In this document: positions 1 through 5,735 of the stretch, piece by piece
How the letters are laid out: each line of letters starts with the position of its first letter
How positions within the stretch are numbered: position 1 is the stretch's first letter
Assembly: GCA_023127905.1 (NCBI GenBank)
Contig: JAGMEZ010000441.1
Span: 1-7,214, forward strand
Direction: 5' to 3'
Origin: Caldifarciminota bacterium
GTDB taxonomy: Bacteria; Hydrothermota; E44-bin80
Length of the DNA: 7,214 nt
Position numbers and translations under genes: made by a program
The notes under the pieces: model-generated
Database searches by the model: none
The model's input: only the letters and a program-made list of their open reading frames with translations
What the model was told of the DNA's origin: nothing

Positions 1-16
1 AGATCACATAAAAAAC

Positions 17-45
17 TTGACAAGAGAAAACTTTAAGGTTATATT
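17..45 (+). promoter_or_regulatory. Sigma-70-type promoter for the redox cluster
   Basis: A perfect TTGACA -35 box (17-22) is followed after 17 bases by TATATT (40-45), five of six matches to the -10 consensus. Transcription would start near 51-53, giving a leader of about 33 bases before the GTG start at 85. No other promoter this good is visible on the plus strand before 3825, and the genes up to 2607 are tightly spaced. It may therefore drive the whole thiol-redox cluster. This is inferred from sequence only. Confidence 0.7.
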
Positions 46-84
46 ATTTTATATGAATTGAACCTTCTGAGCTAAATTAAAAAA

Positions 85-741
85 GTGGAGGAAGAGATAG
101 GTCTCATCAATGGAGAAAATTCAAACTATCTGAAAGAACACTTCAGCAGTTTCGATAATTCCGTTAATATTTTATATTTTAATTCAGAATCAACAAACAT
201 TGATTTCTGTCTTTCAGCTAAAACAATCCTGTATGAAATAAACGAATTGTCTCCAAATATTAATCTTCAACTTTTTAATTTTGAAAAAGATAAGGATGTC
301 GTTCAAAATTACAATATCATGGCTCCTCCTGCTATAGTAATTCAATCAGATACTGACATTGGACTCAGATACTATGGTATTCCAAGCGGTTACGAATTTA
401 GCACTCTCATCAACTCAATTACAATGGTTGGGCGAGGAAACATCGAAATATCAAAAGTCTTAAGAGAGAAATCATCTCTATTAAAAGAGAAAATAGAAAT
501 ACTTGTTTTTGTAACACCATCCTGTCCCCACTGTCCACGTGCAGCAACAATTGCTTATAAACTTGCGTGTATAAATGAAAATATAATAGGAACTGTGGTT
601 GAGGCAAATGAATTTCCTGAACTTTCAAAGGAATTTAATGTTATATCTGTGCCAAAAACAGTGATAAATAAAAAGCACTCCTTTGAAGGGACATTCAAAG
701 AAGACCGCTTTTTCGAAGAACTCATAAAGGGGATAGCTTAA
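85..741 (+). CDS. Pdo-like double thioredoxin-fold disulfide oxidoreductase
   Basis: A 218-residue cytoplasmic thiol-disulfide oxidoreductase, probably the protein reduced by the TrxB encoded 9 bases downstream. Two thioredoxin-like folds are in tandem. The N-terminal one (about 1-115) has a Pro-Pro at 81-82 where the cis-proline loop belongs and a YxGxPxGxEF-type stretch near 97-105, typical of archaeal/thermophile Pdo proteins and the AhpF N-terminal domain. It has no CxxC, and only C42 lies near that position. The C-terminal fold (about 135-218) carries the active site C147-P-H-C150 and a cis-proline at P190. Classical Pdo has two CxxC sites, so one half here is degenerate. There is no signal peptide. 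The start is uncertain: GTG at 85 has no good Shine-Dalgarno sequence, an in-frame stop lies at 73-75, and the only other upstream candidate is ATT at 76. Fold and active site are secure; the exact partner role is inferred. Confidence 0.8.
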   Translation: MEEEIGLINGENSNYLKEHFSSFDNSVNILYFNSESTNIDFCLSAKTILYEINELSPNINLQLFNFEKDKDVVQNYNIMAPPAIVIQSDTDIGLRYYGIPSGYEFSTLINSITMVGRGNIEISKVLREKSSLLKEKIEILVFVTPSCPHCPRAATIAYKLACINENIIGTVVEANEFPELSKEFNVISVPKTVINKKHSFEGTFKEDRFFEELIKGIA

Positions 742-750
742 GGATTATCT

Positions 751-1722
751 ATGCTTGATTTAAAATTTCAAAGTGAGAACCTTTACAAAAAATCATTAGA
801 AAAAGATTATGATGTAATTGTATTTGGTGCTGGCCCAGCAGGTCTTACCGCTGGAATCTATTCTGGACGCGCATTACTAAGGACACTGATAATTGAAGAA
901 AAAATGATTGGTGGTGAAGCTGCATCAACAGAGAAGGTAGAAAATTACCCTGGCTTTCCTGATGGGATAGGAGGGTTTGAACTTACAGAACGAATAAAGA
1001 AACAGGCAGAGAAATTCCAAACAAATATATTAATAAGCCATACAAATTCAGTAGAGCTCACAGGTGACATTAAAAAAATAAAAACAGACGATGGAGAATT
1101 TAATTCAAAAACTGTCGTTATTGCAACCGGTTCTTCCCCGAAAAATCTTAATGTACCTGGAGAAAATAAATTTAAGGGAAAAGGTGTATCATACTGCGCT
1201 ACATGTGATGCCCCGTTTTTTAAAGATAAGGACATAGCAGTAATCGGCGCAGGGAGTTCAGGGATACAGGAGGGATTATTTCTTCTTAATTTTGTAAAAT
1301 CTATTAAAATTATTGAATTCCTCCCGCAAATGACTGCTGAAAAGATTCTCCAGGAGAGGATTAAGTCGAGAGAAAATGTTGAATTCTTTCTGAATACGAT
1401 ACTCCTTTCAATAAATGGGAAACAATTTGTTGATTCCATTACTATAGAGAATAGGGCAACAAGGGAAAGGAAAGATATTCCTGTATCGGGAGTATTTGTC
1501 TGGGTAGGACTAAAGCCAAATACAGATCTTTACAAGAACTCCATTAAACTCGATGAATATGGATTTATTATAACAGATGAACATTTAAAGACATCGCAGA
1601 CCGGGGTTTTTGCTGCCGGAGATGTTCGAAAAAAAGTACTCAGACAAATAGTCACTGCTGCAAGCGATGGTGCACGAGCAGCAATCTCAGCTCAACACTA
1701 CATTGATAACCTTAAATCATGA
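751..1722 (+). CDS. trxB: Thioredoxin reductase (FAD-dependent), noncanonical pyridine-nucleotide site
   Basis: A 323-residue FAD flavoenzyme of the low-molecular-weight thioredoxin reductase family, passing electrons from a nucleotide or other donor to a thioredoxin-like protein. It has an FAD-binding GAGPAG (26-31) after a short extra N-terminal segment of about 18 residues, the redox-active C149-A-T-C152 followed by D153, a second nucleotide-binding loop GAGSSG (166-171), and the C-terminal FAD motif FAAGD (287-291). The HRRxxxRA-type motif that holds the 2'-phosphate of NADPH is absent. The corresponding stretch after the second beta strand (about 188-196) reads IEFLPQMTA and has no arginines. 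NADPH is thus unlikely to be the natural donor; NADH or another carrier is possible. The ATG has AAGGA at 740-744, spacer 6, overlapping the stop of the upstream Pdo-like gene. This suggests translational coupling and a working pair. Confidence 0.93.
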   Translation: MLDLKFQSENLYKKSLEKDYDVIVFGAGPAGLTAGIYSGRALLRTLIIEEKMIGGEAASTEKVENYPGFPDGIGGFELTERIKKQAEKFQTNILISHTNSVELTGDIKKIKTDDGEFNSKTVVIATGSSPKNLNVPGENKFKGKGVSYCATCDAPFFKDKDIAVIGAGSSGIQEGLFLLNFVKSIKIIEFLPQMTAEKILQERIKSRENVEFFLNTILLSINGKQFVDSITIENRATRERKDIPVSGVFVWVGLKPNTDLYKNSIKLDEYGFIITDEHLKTSQTGVFAAGDVRKKVLRQIVTAASDGARAAISAQHYIDNLKS

Positions 1723-1803
1723 AACCAACCATAATAAAACCAGATATACAACATAAACAACACATATCTTCATTAATACCCATAATAAAAGGAAATTAAA
1801 AAG

Positions 1804-2064
1804 ATGAGTGGAAAGAAAAAAAACACTGTTGTCGTTTTCTCATCACCTTCCTGCTCATGGTGTAGAAGAACAAAACAATATCTGAGAGAACACAAAATCC
1901 ATTTTACCGAAATCGATGTAACAAAGGATAAACAATCAGCACTATCTATCGTTAGAAAAACCGGACAGACAGGAGTTCCTGTCATCCTCATTAATAATAG
2001 ACCTGTTGTCGGCTTTAATAAACCATTGATAGACAGGCTTCTGGGAATCAAACCCCACCATTAA
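1804..2064 (+). CDS. Small glutaredoxin/NrdH-like thiol-redox protein
   Basis: An 86-residue single-domain cytoplasmic redox protein of the glutaredoxin/NrdH type. Visible are a beta strand (VVVFS, 9-13), the active site C17-S-W-C20, TGVPV with the cis-proline at P59, and a GF pair at 70-71 as in the glutaredoxin/NrdH C-terminal segment. Both cysteines are present, so dithiol chemistry is expected. Electrons could come from TrxB (as in NrdH and related glutaredoxin-like proteins) or from glutathione, and the sequence does not decide. The ATG is preceded by AAAAGGA (1787-1793) with a spacer of 10. The 81-base gap after trxB is AT-rich with no convincing promoter or terminator, so the gene probably belongs to the same transcript. 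Substrate unknown. Confidence 0.87.
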   Translation: MSGKKKNTVVVFSSPSCSWCRRTKQYLREHKIHFTEIDVTKDKQSALSIVRKTGQTGVPVILINNRPVVGFNKPLIDRLLGIKPHH

Positions 2065-2082
2065 TATATAAAAGGAGGATGT

Positions 2083-2607
2083 GTGAAAAAACTAATTATC
2101 ATATTAACCTATTTATTACTGACTGTTATTTTTCTCACGAGTTGTAAGAATTCAGGACAGCAAAATACACCACATCAGGGTGAAATCTCAAGGAAGGCAG
2201 CAATTGACTTCACACTTGTTGACCTTGATGGGGTAGAAAGAACCCTGAGTGAACAAACGGGAAAGGTAGTACTTGTTGATTTCTGGGCAACCTGGTGTCC
2301 GCCCTGTAAAGTCGAAATTCCTCATCTGAAAGAGTTCTATTCCCTGTATAATGAAGAGGGCCTAGTCGTCTGGGGAGTTGGAATTGAAAACAAGGCGAGC
2401 CTGAAATTATTTGCTGAGGAGTATGGAATCGAATATCCGATTCTTGTCGATGATACAAAAATTGTGGCAAGCAAATACAATGTTCAGGGTATTCCAACTA
2501 GCATTCTTTTCGATAAAAAGAATAGAATCGCATACAAACATGTTGGATTTGCACCGGGGATGGAAAAAGAACTTAAAACGGAAATCGAATTATTATTGAA
2601 GGAGTGA
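2083..2607 (+). CDS. TlpA/ResA-like thioredoxin-fold lipoprotein
   Basis: A 174-residue membrane-anchored periplasmic thiol-disulfide oxidoreductase of the TlpA/ResA/AhpC-TSA group. A lysine-led hydrophobic signal peptide ends in a lipobox LTS-C21, predicting cleavage by lipoprotein signal peptidase and lipidation of C21. After a short linker comes the domain start (DFTLVDLDG, about 42-50), the active site W71-C72-P-P-C75, and GIPTS with the cis-proline P138. Such proteins reduce cytochrome c apoprotein or other periplasmic disulfides and normally receive electrons through CcdA or DsbD, neither of which is in this window. The start is GTG with a strong AAAGGAGG (2071-2078), spacer 4, placed 18 bases after the glutaredoxin-like gene. 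Fold, lipobox and active site are clear; a role in cytochrome maturation is not shown. Confidence 0.9.
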   Translation: MKKLIIILTYLLLTVIFLTSCKNSGQQNTPHQGEISRKAAIDFTLVDLDGVERTLSEQTGKVVLVDFWATWCPPCKVEIPHLKEFYSLYNEEGLVVWGVGIENKASLKLFAEEYGIEYPILVDDTKIVASKYNVQGIPTSILFDKKNRIAYKHVGFAPGMEKELKTEIELLLKE

Positions 2608-2653
2608 CATATTGTTTCACTAAATCCTCATTTTTCAAAATAAAGGTTCCTAC

Positions 2654-3322
2654 GTGAATCTATTTCTCAAAAGAACTCGTAAAAATACAATTCCCATTTT
2701 TATCTTTCTTACACTTCTCTCCTGCCAGAAACTCAAGGGAGGTGCTTTCATCGAACTCTCCGGTGGATATAATGTACCAATTGGAGAATGGGGAACTGTA
2801 TTTGGCAAGGGCTTCTTTTTTGGTGGAATGGCGGGATTCACCCTCTCAGAATTCGTGAATCCTGGAATAGGAGGTTTTTTTTCGTTTCCTAAGACTGGAG
2901 AAGGAATCGAGGATGAGTATAAAACAATTCATGATACAGAATATATCTCACTATTTACTTCAACCGGGTTTATATATCTTACAAACAGAATGAATTTTGC
3001 TCTCACAGAAAAGAATATTTTTACTGTAGAAGTAGGATACGGTATCCACTCCCAAAAATGTTATGTGACAATCATTGATGACAACTATGAAGCAAGAAAC
3101 AATTTCTCAGGACATGGTCCTTTTATCGGATTCAGCCTTAAAAGACACATACAATTTTCTGTCTTTGACTATATAATGCCGTTTGTGAAGATTTACTATT
3201 CACCGAATAAGGTCTCTTATCATATTATAGATGCAAATTCATCTATTGTTAATCTGGATGTCGGGGATAGAAGAATTGGTATCTACGCAGGTATATCACT
3301 GATAAGTATAGGCGAAGAATAG
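2654..3322 (+). CDS. Probable outer-membrane beta-barrel-like envelope protein
   Basis: A 222-residue exported protein of unknown function. The N-terminus is basic (KRTRK, 6-10), then hydrophobic (about 12-22), ending in LLS-C24. This fits a lipobox, but cleavage by signal peptidase I just downstream cannot be excluded. The mature part is rich in glycine and aromatic residues with alternating hydrophobic strands (for example 31-40, 54-63, 123-131, 155-162, 207-218), as in small outer-membrane barrels. Against a classical barrel, the last residues are acidic (GEE) rather than ending in an aromatic residue. The start is GTG with AAAGG (2642-2646), spacer 7. It lies 46 bases after the TlpA-like gene and 14 bases before the CTG start proposed for the NlpC/P60 gene, so the last two may be an envelope pair. 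I do not recognise a named family. Confidence 0.6.
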   Translation: MNLFLKRTRKNTIPIFIFLTLLSCQKLKGGAFIELSGGYNVPIGEWGTVFGKGFFFGGMAGFTLSEFVNPGIGGFFSFPKTGEGIEDEYKTIHDTEYISLFTSTGFIYLTNRMNFALTEKNIFTVEVGYGIHSQKCYVTIIDDNYEARNNFSGHGPFIGFSLKRHIQFSVFDYIMPFVKIYYSPNKVSYHIIDANSSIVNLDVGDRRIGIYAGISLISIGEE

Positions 3323-3324
3323 AT

Positions 3325-3330
3325 GGAGGA
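3325..3330 (+). promoter_or_regulatory. Ribosome binding site GGAGGA deciding a CTG start
   Basis: GGAGGA lies 6 bases before CTG at 3337, the only plausible start that includes the signal peptide of the NlpC/P60 protein. An ATG at 3323 overlaps the site but opens only a five-codon frame (stop 3338-3340) in another phase. No ATG, GTG or TTG in the correct frame is well spaced from this site. Confidence 0.7.
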
Positions 3331-3336
3331 ATACGA

Positions 3337-3825
3337 CTGAAAATATTAAGAAGTTTATATAAATATCCTGTAACAGTTCTCTTTCTTCTATTGATTAACT
3401 GCACTTCAGCAAGGTTCAGTTCCAAACGTCCATATTCCAAACTTACCGAAGAAGAAAAGGATTTAAGAATAAGTATTGTATTAGATGCACTTAAATATAA
3501 AGGAGTCAAGTACTGTTATGGTGGAAGTTCGCCATCGTGTTTTGATTGTTCGGGTTTTGTGCAGTACATTTATAAAAAATTTGGAATAGATCTCCCAAGA
3601 ACAGTTAAAGATATGGAGGAAAAAGGCACCTGGGTTAAAAAGCAGCACCTAATTGCAGGAGATCTTGTGATTTTCCATAACCCACGGCATGTTGGTATCT
3701 ATGCAAGTAGGGGAAAATTCGTTCATGCTTCTTCATCAAGAGGTATCGTGAAGGACAGACTTGAGTCGGAGTACTACAGAAAACGATTTGTGGGTGGAAA
3801 AAATATTATCTCAAACCTATTTTAA
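3337..3825 (+). CDS. NlpC/P60-family cell-wall peptidase, probable lipoprotein
   Basis: A 162-residue cysteine peptidase of the NlpC/P60 (Spr-like) family, expected to cut peptide stems of peptidoglycan in the periplasm. The proposed start is CTG at 3337 behind GGAGGA. This yields a basic N-terminus (K2, R5, K9), a hydrophobic core (12-20) and LIN-C22, an imperfect lipobox because Asn at -1 is unusual. The catalytic residues are C71 in DCSGF, H118 in HVGIY and H130 in FVHAS, matching the Cys-His-His triad and its spacing. The single domain runs from about 51 to the end, with no LysM or SH3 domain. Starting at TTG 3391 instead would remove the signal peptide and has no ribosome binding site. 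The gene's end overlaps the convergent xerC end by 9 bases. Family is sure; the start is very likely but unproven. Confidence 0.87.
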   Translation: MKILRSLYKYPVTVLFLLLINCTSARFSSKRPYSKLTEEEKDLRISIVLDALKYKGVKYCYGGSSPSCFDCSGFVQYIYKKFGIDLPRTVKDMEEKGTWVKKQHLIAGDLVIFHNPRHVGIYASRGKFVHASSSRGIVKDRLESEYYRKRFVGGKNIISNLF

Positions 3826-4734
3826 CTTTCTCTTCTGTGCCCGGGGATGTGCCTTCATATAGACCTTTTTCAACCTACCTACAGTGATGTGAGTGTATAC
3901 CTGTGTTGTTGAAAGAGAGGAGTGACCGAGAAGTTCCTGAACAGATCTTATATCCGCGCCACGTTCCAGAAGATGTGTAGCAAAAGTATGACGTAGTGTA
4001 TGAGGACTTGCTTTTGAAAGCATGGCAACCTTCTTAATATATCTATTTACAATTCTCTGGAGACTTCTTGTTGATAACCTACTCCCAAATTTATTAAGAA
4101 AAAGAGCTTTCTCCTCTTTTTTCTTGAGCAATCTTTCTCTCACGTTAAAATAATTTTGAATCACCGAAAACACTACCTCACCAAGCGGTAATATCCTTTC
4201 TTTTCCACCTTTACCTTTCACTTTAACTGTAGCACGTGAAATATTTATACTATCAATATCAAGTTGGCAGAGTTCTTGTGCTCTCATTCCTGTTCCGTAA
4301 AGCAGTTCAAGGATTGTCCTGTTTCTAACATCTGTCAATTTTTTTCCATAATTTAAATTCATCAATCGTTTGGCATCTTCTTGGGTAAGAAAAGACGGGA
4401 CCCTTATTTCTTTTTTTGGTGATTTTACCAACCGGGCAGGGTTACTCTTGATATATCCCTTCTTAGTAAGAAATGAAAAGAATGATTTTATTGCTGCTAA
4501 TTTCCGTTCAGCTGAGGAATTTTTAAATCCACCACGTATTAAAGACCCAACAAAGTTTCTTATATGCTTAAAACTAACCCTTTCAACATCAAAAACTTTA
4601 AATTCACTTTTAAGGTAATCACAGAATTGAAGAAGATCATTCTTGTAAGATCTCTTTGTATAAGGAGAGAATTGCTTCTCAATTTCCAGATATACAAGAA
4701 ATTGCTTTACCCCCTCTCCAATCTTCACAATCAA
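3817..4734 (-). CDS. xerC: Tyrosine site-specific recombinase XerC
   Basis: A 305-residue tyrosine recombinase, probably resolving chromosome dimers at a dif site before division. An N-terminal SAM-like core-binding domain (about 6-95) precedes the catalytic domain. All six active-site residues are present: R151 (GTGMRAQEL), K175 (GKGGKER), H245 and R248 (HTLRH), H271 (LLGHSS) and nucleophile Y280 (VYTH), with spacing nearly that of the E. coli Xer proteins. The C-terminal segment with VY...AHPRA resembles XerC more than XerD. The start is unclear: TTG at 4734 and GTG at 4728 both keep the whole domain, but neither has a Shine-Dalgarno sequence. The inverted repeat of the neighbouring insertion element ends only 8 bases upstream. 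The ORF is open through that repeat with no ATG. Before the insertion it probably followed rpoN directly in one transcript. Confidence 0.9.
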   Translation of the reverse strand: MIVKIGEGVKQFLVYLEIEKQFSPYTKRSYKNDLLQFCDYLKSEFKVFDVERVSFKHIRNFVGSLIRGGFKNSSAERKLAAIKSFFSFLTKKGYIKSNPARLVKSPKKEIRVPSFLTQEDAKRLMNLNYGKKLTDVRNRTILELLYGTGMRAQELCQLDIDSINISRATVKVKGKGGKERILPLGEVVFSVIQNYFNVRERLLKKKEEKALFLNKFGSRLSTRSLQRIVNRYIKKVAMLSKASPHTLRHTFATHLLERGADIRSVQELLGHSSLSTTQVYTHITVGRLKKVYMKAHPRAQKRKLK

Positions 4735-4742
4735 AAACCCAT

Positions 4743-4773
4743 AGGGACGGAGGCTGTAAACTTGTAAACTTTT
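4743..4773 (+). repeat. Left 31-bp inverted repeat
   Basis: It begins AGGGACGGAGGCTG and ends with two 8-bp units (TGTAAACT twice) and TTT. It is the exact reverse complement of 5736-5766; the match stops at 4742 outside and 4774 inside. It lies between the transposase stop and the xerC start and is read by any transcript running from rpoN to xerC. Confidence 0.95.
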
Positions 4774-4777
4774 ATAT

Positions 4778-5722
4778 TCATTTTTTACATCTATTTATGT
4801 TTTTTAATAATTCCTGAGGTATACTCCACCTATCAGACCTACTGTATCTATGAGGCAATGAATTGTATCTTAAATCAAGAAACAATGATATTTCTTTATA
4901 AGTTAACCCACACCGCTCTTTTAACAATCTTATAAGTGTATCAATCTTTCTTGATACACCATAAGAACGTTTACAAATAAATTTTTCAAAATCTTTAATA
5001 TTATAAAAAATTTTAAATGTTTCTATAATAAAATTAGGAGATATGAATTCAAACTCTTTCGCTTCTTTCTTTCTTCTCATATTGGGATGTTCCTTAGAAA
5101 CATTTTTTCTTCTGTCAAACTTCTCCTCAATTATCTTTTCAAAAGATATATTTCCAATATAATCACCAAACCTACATTTTTTTGGTTCAATTATTATTCT
5201 TTTACTCTCTAATATCGACATAATATAATCATCTTCATTATCAAACATTTCTCGCACTAAGGAAACATTTATAAAAGAATTACCTAAACTAAAATAACTA
5301 TTTATGCTTGACCACTCATAATCAAAAGGATTCTCAACAAACCCCGCAACGTATGGATTCACAAGAGTATATTGAATAACTTTATAAAGATAGCCTTCGT
5401 TTTCAATAAGTGTTGATTTATATCTATCCTGAAAAAGATATCCAACTCCCCCATGCTTTTTACGGAAATAGCTCGCATAACCTCCATTTAAATCTCTCAT
5501 CATATAATTCATTCTCCCGGAAGAATTACATAAAACAATATGAAAATGATTCCGCATAAGACAATATGCGAAAATATCAATTTTATAAAGCTGTGCTTTT
5601 TTACCTAATAACCATAAAAATCTCTCTCTGTCATGATTATTTATAAAAATATCATTTTTGTTCAGTCCACGACTCATTAAGTGATGATATGCGTATTTAT
5701 ATGTAAATCTAGCTGTTCTCAT
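4778..5722 (-). CDS. tnpA: REP-associated-type tyrosine transposase (Y1, HUH family)
   Basis: A 314-residue single-strand DNA transposase of the IS200-like Y1/HUH superfamily, REP-associated branch. The catalytic domain (about 5-145) has the metal-binding H59-F-H61, preceded by the usual CLMRNH context (54-59), then the family segments NGGYASYF (79-86) and LFQDRYKS (96-103). YTLVNPYVAG (118-127) contains the likely nucleophile Y118. Choosing Y118 over the nearby tyrosines 111 and 113 is by family resemblance. A C-terminal extension (about 225-300) holds a helix-turn-helix-like stretch (GLTYKEISLFL, 272-282), as in longer members with a DnaA-like DNA-binding end. All catalytic elements look intact. 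The ATG has no Shine-Dalgarno sequence and no obvious promoter, so expression may depend on read-through from rpoN. It lies inside a pair of 31-bp inverted repeats. Confidence 0.9.
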   Translation of the reverse strand: MRTARFTYKYAYHHLMSRGLNKNDIFINNHDRERFLWLLGKKAQLYKIDIFAYCLMRNHFHIVLCNSSGRMNYMMRDLNGGYASYFRKKHGGVGYLFQDRYKSTLIENEGYLYKVIQYTLVNPYVAGFVENPFDYEWSSINSYFSLGNSFINVSLVREMFDNEDDYIMSILESKRIIIEPKKCRFGDYIGNISFEKIIEEKFDRRKNVSKEHPNMRRKKEAKEFEFISPNFIIETFKIFYNIKDFEKFICKRSYGVSRKIDTLIRLLKERCGLTYKEISLFLDLRYNSLPHRYSRSDRWSIPQELLKNINRCKK

Positions 5723-5735
5723 TTTAATTTATTAA

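Noticed and set aside
945..1439. 164-codon open frame on the minus strand
   Set aside because: It lies wholly inside trxB in antisense, shows no recognisable motif, and trxB has complete family motifs throughout.
1723..1803. Possible terminator or promoter between trxB and the glutaredoxin-like gene
   Set aside because: The region is AT-rich with a lone CATAAT, but no -35 partner and no inverted repeat with a T-run.
3323..3340. Five-codon frame beginning at ATG 3323, possible leader peptide overlapping CTG
   Set aside because: The ATG overlaps the GGAGGA itself and has no ribosome binding site of its own; most likely chance.
3249..3509. 86-codon open frame on the minus strand
   Set aside because: It straddles the junction of two plus-strand genes with good signals (GGAGGA, signal peptide, NlpC/P60 domain) and looks like an antisense shadow.
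3391..3825. TTG 3391 as start of the NlpC/P60 gene
   Set aside because: It would begin inside the hydrophobic leader, four codons before its Cys, and has no ribosome binding site; CTG 3337 explains both.
4265..4279. Sigma-54-like sequence (TGGCAG, 5 bases, TTGT) on the plus strand
   Set aside because: It lies antisense inside xerC with no gene downstream in that direction, and the invariant GC of the -12 element is not met.
4740..4753. Outward promoter from the left repeat (TTTACA as -35) driving xerC
   Set aside because: No acceptable -10 box lies 16-18 bases downstream; the best is a poor TATGGG at 19.
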